This document shows, one piece after another, positions 1 through 6,953 of a stretch of DNA of 11,314 nucleotides. The DNA is taken from the NCBI GenBank assembly GCA_946409885.1, contig CAMJYF010000022.1, positions 1 through 11,314 of the forward strand, written 5' to 3'. Numbering within the stretch: position 1 is the stretch's first letter; each line of letters begins with the position of its first letter. The notes below the pieces were generated by a model, which was not told the origin of the DNA, searched no databases, and saw only the letters and a program-made list of their open reading frames with translations. This stretch comes from an uncultured Clostridia bacterium. Lineage in GTDB: Bacteria; Bacillota; Clostridia; Oscillospirales; Acutalibacteraceae. Position numbers and translations under genes: made by a program.

Positions 1-147
1 TAGCGCGGCACCTCAGTGCCGCTCGATGCCCAAGCAAACTATTATCACAATAAAAATGACGGCAACTCCGGAAACACAAAGGTTCAGCCGTTTTTTTAGG
101 TTTTTCAAAGTATCTTTTGTGAATAGCGGCACTGAGGTGCCGCGCTA
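1..147. repeat. Inverted-repeat element with self-palindromic ends (REP-pair / MITE-like)
   Basis: Bases 1-23 and 125-147 are perfect reverse complements. Each arm is itself a hairpin: GCGGCAC and GTGCCGC (7-bp stem) around a 4-base loop (CTCA, or TGAG in the other arm). Both arms end outward in TA. The roughly 100-base centre is AT-rich and has no credible gene. Paired inverted REP sequences and small non-autonomous transposons both look like this. No transposase is visible, and the window starts exactly at the left arm, so a target duplication cannot be checked on that side. It lies just downstream of the ABC-F gene (stop at 193), and its hairpins could also stabilise or end that transcript, although no T-run follows. 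Confidence 0.75.
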
Positions 148-192
148 CCGCAGAAACACCCCTACAAATCCCTTTTTTCCGCCCTCCACGTG

Positions 193-1653
193 TTACAGCG
201 TGATCACCTGTGTGGCCAACGCGTCCTGAAACGCCTTGTCATGCTCCACCAGCAGCATGGTGGGCTGCCAGGCGGCGATGAGCCTTTCCAGCTGCCGTCG
301 GGAGTAGATATCGATATAATTCAGCGGCTCGTCCCACAGGTACAGATGCGCCTTTTCGCACAGGCTGGCGGCGATGCAGACCTTCTTTTTCTGCCCGGCG
401 GAATACTCCCGCAGGTCCTTCTCATACTGCGTCCGGGAAAAACCGAGCTTTTGCAGGATCGCTTTAAACAATACGCCGTCGATCCCCCTTTCGGCGGCAA
501 ACCCGTCGAGCCCGCCGCTCAGGGCGGAGGTATCCTGCGGAACGACGGAAATGATAAGGCCGGAGCCCTTGTACAGGGTGCCGTGATAATCGATCCCCTC
601 CTCATACAGCAGCTTCATCAAGCTGCTTTTTCCGCTGCCGTTGCTGCCATTCAGAAAGATCCGGTCCCCGGCGCGGATCGAAAAAGAGACGGGCGCGTTC
701 ACCGCCCTTCCGTCATAAACGACGGATACCTGACGGTACTCCGCCAGTTTTTCCGAATGATAGGGCAACGGCCATATTTTTAACGTTTCGTCATATTCCA
801 CGTTTTTCAGCAGACGGGACTTTTCCTCCACCGCCCGCTGCTGCCGGTGCTGCAGATTTTTTGACCGTTGCATCATTTTGGCGGCCATGTGCCCCACATG
901 CCCCTTATCCCCGGCGCCGATCTTGGACCGTTCCACCTTGTCCGACCAATCCGCCGTTCTTCTTGCCGCCTGCCGCAGCCGCCGGATATCCTTCTGAAGG
1001 CGCTCGTTCTGCTCCTGCTCCAGCGCCTGCTGCCGCTCAAAATCGGCAAGCCAGGTGGTAAAATCGCATTGTTTCACCTCGATATCCGCTTTGTTGATGG
1101 ATAAGATATGATCGACGCAGGCGTCCAGAAACGCCCGGTCATGGGACACGAGAATGAACCCCTTCTTCCGGTTCAGGTACCGGGCGACGGTCTCCCTGGC
1201 CGCCAGATCAAGATGATTGGTGGGCTCGTCGATGAGCAGAAACTGATTTTCGTTGAGGAACAGCGCCGCCAGCAGCGCCTTTGCCCGCTCCCCGTTGGAA
1301 AGGGTATCAAACGGCCGGTACAGGCTTTCCGCGGGCACGGCCAGCAGGGACGTTTCCCGCAGCAGCTCCCACTCCTCCGCCGCCGGGCAGACAGCGGACA
1401 GTACATCCAACGTGAGAAGCGAGGGATCCGGTACCGGATAGGGGAAATACTCAAACGCCACGGAACTGGCAATACTGCCGCTGTATTCATACTCCCCCAT
1501 CAACAACCGGAACAGGGTGGTTTTGCCCCGCCCGTTGCGGCCGACAAAGCCCAGCTTCCAATCAGTATCCAGCAGTACGCTGGCGTGGTCAAATACATTA
1601 TCGAAACTGCCGGGATAGGCAAAGCTCAGATTCTCTATTTTGATCAACGACAT
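193..1653 (-). CDS. Lsa-type ABC-F ribosomal protection ATPase (antibiotic resistance family)
   Basis: A 486-residue cytoplasmic protein with two ABC ATPase domains and no membrane segment, as in ABC-F proteins. Domain 1 has Walker A GRNGRGKTT (38-46), signature LSNGE (118-122), Walker B LLIDEPTNHLD (139-149) and switch His171. Domain 2 has GSNGSGKSS (336-344), YSAGQ (417-421), LYLWDEPLNYID (437-448) and His471. Between them is a charged helical linker (about 195-300), the part that reaches the ribosome's P site and peptidyl-transferase centre. The DEPLNYID form, the MKMMQRSK-like linker region and the length match the Lsa group (Lsa(A) is about 500 residues), which in enterococci gives resistance to lincosamides, streptogramin A and pleuromutilins. 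The exact drug range is inference. The frame stays open up to 1800, but the start chosen at 1653 has a GAGAGGT ribosome site and gives the typical N-terminus MSLIKIENLSF. The upstream part is an attenuator leader, not coding. Confidence 0.9.
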   Translation of the reverse strand: MSLIKIENLSFAYPGSFDNVFDHASVLLDTDWKLGFVGRNGRGKTTLFRLLMGEYEYSGSIASSVAFEYFPYPVPDPSLLTLDVLSAVCPAAEEWELLRETSLLAVPAESLYRPFDTLSNGERAKALLAALFLNENQFLLIDEPTNHLDLAARETVARYLNRKKGFILVSHDRAFLDACVDHILSINKADIEVKQCDFTTWLADFERQQALEQEQNERLQKDIRRLRQAARRTADWSDKVERSKIGAGDKGHVGHMAAKMMQRSKNLQHRQQRAVEEKSRLLKNVEYDETLKIWPLPYHSEKLAEYRQVSVVYDGRAVNAPVSFSIRAGDRIFLNGSNGSGKSSLMKLLYEEGIDYHGTLYKGSGLIISVVPQDTSALSGGLDGFAAERGIDGVLFKAILQKLGFSRTQYEKDLREYSAGQKKKVCIAASLCEKAHLYLWDEPLNYIDIYSRRQLERLIAAWQPTMLLVEHDKAFQDALATQVITL

Positions 1654-1670
1654 ATCCGTTACCTCTCTTT

Positions 1671-1713
1671 CAAAACAAATGACGCCGCAGGGAGAATATC
1701 CCCACAGCGTCAT
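1671..1713 (-). promoter_or_regulatory. Attenuator hairpin upstream of the ABC-F gene
   Basis: Reading the minus strand, ATGACGC (1713-1707) and GCGTCAT (1685-1679) form a perfect 7-bp stem. It continues inward through G-C and G-U pairs to GGGA/TCCC, about 15 pairs around a TATTC loop. TTGTTTT follows directly at 1678-1672, ending 18 bases before the ABC-F start codon. A T-tailed hairpin between promoter and gene fits transcription attenuation, as known for other resistance ABC-F genes. Two alternative pairings could break it: GCGTC just upstream with the GACGC of the 5' arm, and a CGC..GCAGG segment (1794-1785) with CCTGC.GGCG of the 3' arm. Confidence 0.65.
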
Positions 1714-1793
1714 CACAATACGACGCCCGGCCGCGCGGCCGCGTATCGCAAAGGTATCGGATCTGTTTGTGAAAAGATAATCTGCCTGCAAGC

Positions 1794-1823
1794 GCAGCAA
1801 GGGGCACTGCCCCCTTGGTCTGC
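1794..1823 (-). promoter_or_regulatory. Leader hairpin in the ABC-F 5' region
   Basis: On the minus strand, CAAGGGG (1817-1811) pairs with CCCCTTG (1804-1798). Outside it GCAG (1823-1820) pairs with CTGC (1797-1794) across a two-base bulge, giving 11 pairs. No T-run follows, so it is not a terminator itself. It lies between the short leader ORF and the attenuator. It also separates two exact copies of CGCTTGCAGG (1847-1838 and 1794-1785), the first of which lies inside the leader ORF. It may act as an anti-antiterminator or as a pausing structure. Confidence 0.5.
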
Positions 1824-1834
1824 AAAATTCTGTT

Positions 1835-1855
1835 TTACCTGCAAGCGTGAATCAT
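1835..1855 (-). CDS. Short leader peptide MIHACR preceding the ABC-F gene
   Basis: A minus-strand ATG at 1855-1853 opens a six-codon ORF, MIHACR, ending with TAA at 1837-1835. It has a strong ribosome site, AGAGGTG at 1867-1861, five bases before the ATG, better than that of many full genes here. It starts about 25 bases after the expected transcription start. Short translated ORFs before resistance ABC-F, erm and cat genes sense drug-stalled ribosomes. The position, upstream of a hairpin and an attenuator, fits that role. The peptide sequence itself is not one I recognise, and function is inferred from layout. Confidence 0.55.
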   Translation of the reverse strand: MIHACR

Positions 1856-1885
1856 CTTTCCACCTCTTTCGTTGTTTCTGACGCC

Positions 1886-1914
1886 AGTATAGCATATCTG
1901 TTTGGAAAACGCAA
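1886..1914 (-). promoter_or_regulatory. Sigma-A promoter for the ABC-F leader and gene
   Basis: On the minus strand, TTGCGT (1914-1909) is followed by a 17-base spacer and TATACT (1891-1886). Transcription would start near 1879, leaving a leader of about 225 bases before the start codon at 1653. It is divergent from the promoter at 1940-1968, with about 25 bases between the two -35 boxes. Confidence 0.7.
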
Positions 1915-1939
1915 GCCGAAATCAAAAAATAAAAGACGC

Positions 1940-1968
1940 TGGACAAGCGGAAAAAAATAGGGTATAAT
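1940..1968 (+). promoter_or_regulatory. Sigma-A promoter for the beta-propeller-like gene
   Basis: TGGACA (1940-1945), a 17-base spacer and a perfect TATAAT (1963-1968). The gene's AAGGAGG ribosome site (1984-1990) lies just after the expected start of transcription, so the untranslated leader is very short. Confidence 0.75.
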
Positions 1969-1998
1969 ACCACCGGAAACCGGAAGGAGGTTGATCGG

Positions 1999-2823
1999 GT
2001 GAAGAAAAACACATGGCCGAAGGCGCTTGATTTCAGCGGCAGGGTATTATCCGGCGATTCGCGGCTGGTGGACAGCCGCTATTACACGGGAACGGATTTT
2101 TACGCTTCCGCCCAGGGCATTACCAACGACGGCGCGTACTACTACTGCACGGGCACGGTGCTGCCGCTGCGTTTTCACGGGCTTTCCAAAATCGATATGC
2201 GGACGGGCCGGGTGGTGATGAAAAAGGAACGCTACCTGCCGGAGGAGCTGGCGTGGCAGAACTTCAACCACTACGGCGGCTGCACCTACTTTGAAAACAA
2301 GCTGTACGTGGCGGTGGAGGACCAGAACCGCCTGCATCCCTGCCTGGCGGTGTTCAGCGCCGAAACGCTGGAATTTACCGGCCAGTACCGGATTTTAGGA
2401 CCGGCCATCCAGCCCAACGGCAACCTGCCCTGGTGCGCGGCGGACAAGGATAACCGGCTGCTGTACACCGGTTATTTCAACCACTGCGACCACATCAACG
2501 TGTTCAACATCGATACGCTGGCATTCCTGCGCCATATTCCCATCAGCCGCGTGGTGGAGCACACCCAGGGCGGCGAGATGTGGGGCGGGCTGATCTACAT
2601 CTCCTGCCACGATACCTGGCGCAAAAAGCACATCTATTCCATCGACCCCGCCACCGGGGAAACAAAGCTTGTGATGGAACGGGACGCGGGCAGGAACCTG
2701 GTGGAATCGGAGGGGATCACCATCTGCCCCACGCCCGACGGCGCGTTCTTTCACCAGCTGGACGTGATCTATCCCTTCACGCTGGCCATCCGCCGCTACA
2801 CCGCCCCCAAGGGGTTGCTGTAA
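1999..2823 (+). CDS. Probable beta-propeller protein of unknown function
   Basis: A 274-residue protein starting with GTG, supported by AAGGAGG eight bases upstream. I do not recognise a named family. No signal peptide or membrane segment is visible, so it should be cytoplasmic. Segments of the kind 'strand, short turn, hydrophobic-D-x-x-T-G/L' recur: LSKIDMRTGRVV, LAVFSAETLEF, INVFNIDTLAF and IYSIDPATGETK. Each follows an aromatic stretch such as KLYVAVED, LLYTGYFN or LIYISCHD. This is the look of a WD40/YVTN-type propeller with four to five detectable blades. His, Cys and Trp residues are frequent (WCAAD, FNHCDHIN, ISCHDTW), which could mean a ligand or metal site, but no catalytic motif is clear. 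The gene is monocistronic: own promoter upstream and a terminator at 2856-2888. Confidence 0.75.
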   Translation: MKKNTWPKALDFSGRVLSGDSRLVDSRYYTGTDFYASAQGITNDGAYYYCTGTVLPLRFHGLSKIDMRTGRVVMKKERYLPEELAWQNFNHYGGCTYFENKLYVAVEDQNRLHPCLAVFSAETLEFTGQYRILGPAIQPNGNLPWCAADKDNRLLYTGYFNHCDHINVFNIDTLAFLRHIPISRVVEHTQGGEMWGGLIYISCHDTWRKKHIYSIDPATGETKLVMERDAGRNLVESEGITICPTPDGAFFHQLDVIYPFTLAIRRYTAPKGLL

Positions 2824-2855
2824 CACAACGCCCAGGAGATTGAAGACACCCACAG

Positions 2856-2888
2856 AAAGATCTGTCTTTTCGGATGGATCTTTTTTTT
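2856..2888 (+). terminator. Intrinsic terminator after the beta-propeller-like gene
   Basis: AAAGATC (2856-2862) pairs with GATCTTT (2877-2883). The stem extends inward through TGTC/GATG pairs, and eight T's run from 2881 to 2888. It lies about 30 bases past the stop codon. Confidence 0.85.
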
Positions 2889-2897
2889 GTTTTGGCC

Positions 2898-2926
2898 GTG
2901 CAAAACGCGGAAAGATGTGCTATGAT
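2898..2926 (+). promoter_or_regulatory. Probable extended -10 promoter for the GH116 gene
   Basis: TATGAT (2921-2926) is preceded by TG at 2918-2919, an extended -10. The -35 at 17 bases (GTGCAA, 2898-2903) matches the consensus poorly. It lies between the terminator at 2856-2888 and the start codon at 2969, where a promoter is needed. Confidence 0.45.
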
Positions 2927-2968
2927 AAAAGAAAACGCCAACGGCAACGGAAAGGAACGACGGGAATT

Positions 2969-5521
2969 ATGAGCAACAGACGGACGGTTTATACCAAGGA
3001 AGCGCTGCGGGAGATCTCGTTTCCGCTGGGCGGGATCGGCACCGGCAGCATCGGGCTGGCGGGCAACGGCAGCCTGCGGGACTGGGAGATCTTCAACCGC
3101 CCCAACAAGGGCGGCGACAACGGCTTTTCCCATTTCGCCATCAAGGCCTCGCGGAACGGACAGACGGTGGACGCGCGGGTGCTTTGCGCCGACGACAACG
3201 CCCACCTGACCGGCGAATACGGCCACGGCTACGGCGCGGGCAAGCGCAGCGTTTCCATGCAGGGATTCCCTCACTTCCGGGATGCGGTTTTTACCGGAGA
3301 GTTCCCTGTGGCGACGGTGGAGCTGATCGACGGGACCTTTCCCGGCCAAGTGACGCTGACGGGGTGGAACCCGCTGATCCCGCGCAACGACAAAGATTCC
3401 TCCCTGCCGGTTGCCCTGGTGGAGATCGCCGTGACCAACACGGGGACGGAGGAGCTGACCTATACCGTCGCGGGGACGCTGCGCAACCCGTCGGAGGGCT
3501 CCGTCAACGAATTCACCCCCACGGCCAACGGGGGCAGGCTGTTCCTGCGGCAGGTGAAGCACGGACCGGACAGCCCCGACTACAGGGACCTGACGCTGGC
3601 GGCCGCCGGCTGCGGAGACGTATTTTGCCAGGAATACTGGTACCGGGGCGGCTGGAACGACGGGCTGGAGCGCTATTGGCGCAACCTGACGGAATGCGAC
3701 GCCCTGCCGCCGCGCCGCTACGACGCCCCCGGCAGTGGGGACCCGGGCACGCTGGCCCTGCGCCTGACGGCGGCCCCCGGGCAGACGGTGACAGCGCGGT
3801 TTGTGATCGCCTGGCACCAACCGAACTGTTATAATTACTGGAACCGCTGCACCGAAACGGACGCGGAGGGACAGGAAAAAGACGTCTGCTGGAAAAACTA
3901 CTACGCCACCCTGTTCCGGGATTCCGCCGCCGCGGCGGATTACGCGCTGGCCAACTGGGACCGGCTCTGGCGGGAAACCGTGCGCTACCGCGACGCCATT
4001 TTTTCCTCCTCGCTGCCGGAGGCGGCCACGGAGGCGCTGGCCTCCGCCGTGGCCGTGCTGAAAAGCCCCACGGTGCTGCGGCTGGCCAACGGCGAATTCT
4101 ACGGCTGGGAGGGCGTGTGGGAACACAACGGCTCCTGCGAGGGCAGCTGCACCCATGTGTGGAACTATGCCTACGCCCTGTGCTTTTTGTTCCCCCAGCT
4201 GGAACGGTCCCTCCGGGAGACGGATTTCGCGTATAATCAGGATGAGACGGGCCGCATGTCCTTCCGGATGCAGCTGCCCCTGGGGCGGCCGCGCGGGGGC
4301 TTCCGGGCTTGTGTGGACGGCCAGATGGGCGGCGTGATCAAAACCTACCGGGAGTGGAAGCTGTGCGGCGACGACGCGTGGCTGAAGCGTCTGTGGCCGA
4401 AGGTCAGGAAATCGCTGGAATACGCCTGGAGCGAAGAAAACCCCGACCGCTGGGACCGGGATCACGACGGTATGCTGGAGGGCCGCCAGCACCACACGCT
4501 GGATATGGAGCTGTTCGGGCCATCCTCCTGGCTGGAGGGCTTCTACCTGGCGGCGCTGCGCTGCGGCGCGGCAATGGCGCGGCGTGTGGGGGACAGCGAG
4601 GCCGCGGCGGAATACGAATCGCTGTTCCGCCGGGGCAAGGAGCGCTGCGACAGGGAGCTGTTCAACGGGCAATGGTACTGCCAGCAAATCGACCTGGAGG
4701 ACAAGGCCCTTCTTGCCCCCTATCCCGACGCCGCCGGAACCTACTGGAACGGGGAATCCGGCGAGATCAAGTACCAGATCGGCGAGGGCTGCGGGATCGA
4801 CCAGTGCCTGGCCCAGTGGCACGCCAACCTGTGCGGGATCGGAGAGATCTTCGACAAGGCGCAGCTGCGCACGGCCCTGCGAAGCCTGTACCGGCACAAC
4901 TTTCTGCCGGATATGCGGCGGCACTACAACACCTTCCGGCTGTTCGCGGTGAACGACGAGGCGGGGGCGGTGATCTGCTCCTTCCCCGACGGCGTCCGCG
5001 CGCCAGCCATTCCCATCCCCTACGCGCAGGAATCCATGCACGGCTTTGAGTACGCGCTGGCGGGGCTGATGATTTCCGAAGGGATGATCGACGAGGGGAT
5101 GGCCATCGTCACGGCGGTGCGCGACCGCTACCGGGGGCACAACCGCAACCCCTTCAACGAGATCGAGTGCGGCTGCAACTATGCCCGCAGCATGGCCTCC
5201 TTTGCGCTGCTGCCGCTTTTTTCCGGCTTTTCCTTCGATCTGCCGGAAAAGAGCGTCGGATTCCATCCCCTTTTGCCGGGGGATTTCCGCGCGCCGTGGT
5301 TTTTGGACTGCGCCTGGGGCGAGTTTGTGCGCACAGGCGATACAACAACGCTGACGGTGTTCGACGGCGCCCTGCCGCTGCGAACGCTGGCGCTGCCCTA
5401 TCTGAAAAACGTCCGCGCCGTCACGGCGGACGGGGCGGACGTTCCGTTCAGTTTCAAAGACGGCAAGCTGTCGCTGGATCTTACATTAAAAGGGCGGCTG
5501 GTGATCGAGGGCGAAGCGTAA
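2969..5521 (+). CDS. GH116-family glycoside hydrolase (beta-glucosidase / glucosylceramidase-like)
   Basis: An 850-residue enzyme without a signal peptide or membrane segment, so probably cytoplasmic. The N-terminal beta-sandwich half opens with FPLGGIGTGSIGL (18-30) and RDWEIFNRP (37-45), typical of the GH116 N-terminal domain (GBA2-type). The C-terminal half is an (alpha/alpha)6-barrel of the DUF608 type, with THVWNY (395-400) and FGPSSWLEGFYLAAL (about 515-529). GH116 enzymes are retaining glycosidases acting on beta-glucosides, sometimes beta-xylosides. By position the likely nucleophile is Glu391 (SCEGSC) and the acid/base Asp512 (HTLDMELFG). Their spacing resembles that of the archaeal SSO1353 type more than the GBA2 type. 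The residue assignment is by eye. The frame is open from 2840, but that region holds a terminator and promoter. ATG at 2969 has AAGGA 12 bases upstream and gives the family N-terminus. No transporter or other sugar gene is adjacent, so the substrate is open. Confidence 0.85.
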   Translation: MSNRRTVYTKEALREISFPLGGIGTGSIGLAGNGSLRDWEIFNRPNKGGDNGFSHFAIKASRNGQTVDARVLCADDNAHLTGEYGHGYGAGKRSVSMQGFPHFRDAVFTGEFPVATVELIDGTFPGQVTLTGWNPLIPRNDKDSSLPVALVEIAVTNTGTEELTYTVAGTLRNPSEGSVNEFTPTANGGRLFLRQVKHGPDSPDYRDLTLAAAGCGDVFCQEYWYRGGWNDGLERYWRNLTECDALPPRRYDAPGSGDPGTLALRLTAAPGQTVTARFVIAWHQPNCYNYWNRCTETDAEGQEKDVCWKNYYATLFRDSAAAADYALANWDRLWRETVRYRDAIFSSSLPEAATEALASAVAVLKSPTVLRLANGEFYGWEGVWEHNGSCEGSCTHVWNYAYALCFLFPQLERSLRETDFAYNQDETGRMSFRMQLPLGRPRGGFRACVDGQMGGVIKTYREWKLCGDDAWLKRLWPKVRKSLEYAWSEENPDRWDRDHDGMLEGRQHHTLDMELFGPSSWLEGFYLAALRCGAAMARRVGDSEAAAEYESLFRRGKERCDRELFNGQWYCQQIDLEDKALLAPYPDAAGTYWNGESGEIKYQIGEGCGIDQCLAQWHANLCGIGEIFDKAQLRTALRSLYRHNFLPDMRRHYNTFRLFAVNDEAGAVICSFPDGVRAPAIPIPYAQESMHGFEYALAGLMISEGMIDEGMAIVTAVRDRYRGHNRNPFNEIECGCNYARSMASFALLPLFSGFSFDLPEKSVGFHPLLPGDFRAPWFLDCAWGEFVRTGDTTTLTVFDGALPLRTLALPYLKNVRAVTADGADVPFSFKDGKLSLDLTLKGRLVIEGEA

Positions 5522-5550
5522 GGCAGCCCCGCGGGACCTCCCCCGCCGCG

Positions 5551-6414
5551 TCACGGGTTCTCCGGCCGCGCCTCGGCGAAAAACGGCAGCGTCGCGTTCA
5601 GCACGCCGCCGATAAGGATGATCTGCAGGCAGGAATACCCCCACACCAGCAGAAACGCCACCCCGGTGAGGCTGCCGTAAAAGGAGTTGTACACATTGCT
5701 GCCGCCGCTGTACCAGGAAAAGAACGCGGTAAAGGCGGTAACGCCCACGGCGGCAAACGCCGCGCCGGGCAGCTGAAGCAGGTATTTCCGCCTTCCGGCG
5801 GGGGCAAGCTTGTAGATCAGCGCCAGCGCCAGTGTGAGCAGCGCCACGGACAGCAGATACTTGCCGATCCTGGCCCAGTTGCCGAAAAACTGCCGTAAAG
5901 TGGCCGTCAGACCGATGATCTCCTCCAAGGAATGTCCCTTGGCGTAAAAGAACAGCAACGCTCCCGCAGCCGCCAGCAGGCCCAGCGTATACAGCAGGGC
6001 GCGGGAGACCACGGCAAAATAGCCCCGCGCGCCGTCCTTTCCGTAGATGGCGTCCAGCGCGCGGATCAGGGCGGTCATCAGCTTGGCGGAGGACCACAAC
6101 AGCACCACGCAGGAGAGGGAGAAAACGGAGACACGGGAGGAATAGGCCTCCCGCACGATGGATGCCGTCAGTCCATGGACCGCCTCCGGCGTCACCTGTC
6201 CGATGGCCTCCGTCAGGGCGGCGGTGCTGATCCCCGTATAGGGCAGCAGCGAGCACAGCAGCGTGAACAGGGGGATGAGGGCCAGAAAGAAGTAAAAGGC
6301 CAGCGCCGCCGCCTTGGAAGCGATCTTCTGCCGCCCGATCTGTTCAATGACTGCCAGCGCCTCGCGGCCGACGGCGTTGCGCCGTAGCCGTTCGATTATT
6401 CCGGATAGCTTCAT
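5551..6414 (-). CDS. YihY/BrkB-family inner membrane protein
   Basis: A 287-residue integral membrane protein with six likely helices, near 35-58, 95-113, 133-158, 186-204, 211-235 and 249-275. Family marks are the KAAALAFYFFLALIPLF segment in helix 1, the LLWSSAKLMTALIRALDAIYG region after helix 2, and GSLTGVAFLLVWGY entering the last helix. The family (named for YihY and Bordetella BrkB, and once wrongly called RNase BN) has no settled biochemical role; membrane transport or envelope functions are suggested. The frame is open to 6468, but ATG at 6414 gives the usual amphipathic N-terminus. Its ribosome site (AAAAGAGA) is weak. It converges on the GH116 gene with only 29 bases between stops and no T-tailed terminator there. 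Confidence 0.88.
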   Translation of the reverse strand: MKLSGIIERLRRNAVGREALAVIEQIGRQKIASKAAALAFYFFLALIPLFTLLCSLLPYTGISTAALTEAIGQVTPEAVHGLTASIVREAYSSRVSVFSLSCVVLLWSSAKLMTALIRALDAIYGKDGARGYFAVVSRALLYTLGLLAAAGALLFFYAKGHSLEEIIGLTATLRQFFGNWARIGKYLLSVALLTLALALIYKLAPAGRRKYLLQLPGAAFAAVGVTAFTAFFSWYSGGSNVYNSFYGSLTGVAFLLVWGYSCLQIILIGGVLNATLPFFAEARPENP

Positions 6415-6454
6415 GTCGCGTCTCTTTTCATCGGTTCTACACCAGCATGATACA

Positions 6455-6496
6455 CCGCTCTGCGTCAAAATAACGCAGGGCGGCGTTCTTTTTTTT
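6455..6496 (+). terminator. Plus-oriented hairpin with T-tract between two minus-strand genes
   Basis: CCGCTCTGCGT (6455-6465) and ACGCAGGGCGG (6473-6483) form 11 pairs with one G-T, around the loop CAAAATA. CGTTC and eight T's (6489-6496) follow on the plus strand. On the minus strand, where both flanking genes lie, the hairpin follows the ACT gene but has no T-tail. It may therefore end antisense transcription, or weakly end the ligase/ACT operon before the YihY/BrkB gene. Confidence 0.5.
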
Positions 6497-6518
6497 GGGG
6501 TGCGCGTTTTTTCCGCCG

Positions 6519-6953
6519 TTACAGCGCGGCAAGCTCCTCCTGGGAAAGCGGACGGAGGCCGTGGGCCACCAGGGCCGCCTCGGAGGTTTTGGTATCCGAC
6601 ACCCGGAACAGCATATAGGCCTTGGAGGGATCTTTGCTGCCCAGGCAGGAATACATATACACGATGTTGACCTTGGCCTCGTTAAAGGCGTTCAGCAGCT
6701 TGTTAAGGCCGCCGGGCACGTCCGGCACGGCAAAGGCCAGCACATGGGAAATGTTGGCGATAAAATCCGAGTTACGCAGCATATTGACGGCCTCGTAAGC
6801 GTCGTCCACGATCATGCGGGCGATGCCGAAATCATTGGTCTCCGCCAGGCTCAGCGCCCTTATATCGATATTGTTGGCGGCCAGCAGAGCGGTCATCTCG
6901 CTGAGCTTGCCGGGCTTGTTCTCCAAAAAAACGGAAATCTGTCTGATGCTCAT
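6519..6953 (-). CDS. Tandem ACT-domain protein linked to the arylacetate-CoA ligase
   Basis: A 144-residue cytoplasmic protein made of two ACT domains, about 3-68 and 70-138. ACT1 shows ISVFLENKPGKLSEMTALL and NIDIRALSL. ACT2 shows LAFAVPDVPGGLNKLL, KVNIVYMYS and AYMLFRVSD. Each has the PGxL turn where ACT domains bind amino acids or similar small ligands. There is no fused catalytic domain. Stand-alone tandem-ACT proteins are commonly found beside phenylacetate-CoA ligase genes in anaerobes. Here the ATG overlaps the ligase stop (ATGA), with AGGAGG inside the ligase end, so the two are translationally coupled. A regulatory role, sensing an aromatic or branched-chain amino acid, is inference. 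Confidence 0.9.
   Translation of the reverse strand: MSIRQISVFLENKPGKLSEMTALLAANNIDIRALSLAETNDFGIARMIVDDAYEAVNMLRNSDFIANISHVLAFAVPDVPGGLNKLLNAFNEAKVNIVYMYSCLGSKDPSKAYMLFRVSDTKTSEAALVAHGLRPLSQEELAAL

Noticed and set aside
1653..1800. 49-residue N-terminal extension of the ABC-F protein
   Set aside because: The extension covers the attenuator hairpin, lacks a ribosome site at its ATG and is absent from Lsa-type N-termini.
1108..1881. Plus-strand open frame of 257 codons opposite the ABC-F gene
   Set aside because: It is antisense to a gene with full ABC-F motifs, with unnatural composition and no ribosome site.
2777..5266. Minus-strand open frame of 829 codons
   Set aside because: It lies antisense across the GH116 gene, has a low-complexity Val/Arg/Gly/Gln composition typical of antisense frames in GC-rich DNA, and shows no domain motifs or ribosome site.
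5522..5550. Terminator between the convergent GH116 and YihY/BrkB genes
   Set aside because: GC-rich with short complementary bits but no convincing stem followed by a T-run on either strand.
5486..6256. Minus-strand frame of 256 codons overlapping the YihY/BrkB gene in another frame
   Set aside because: Arg/Gly-rich shadow of the membrane-protein frame, which alone shows regular helices and family motifs.
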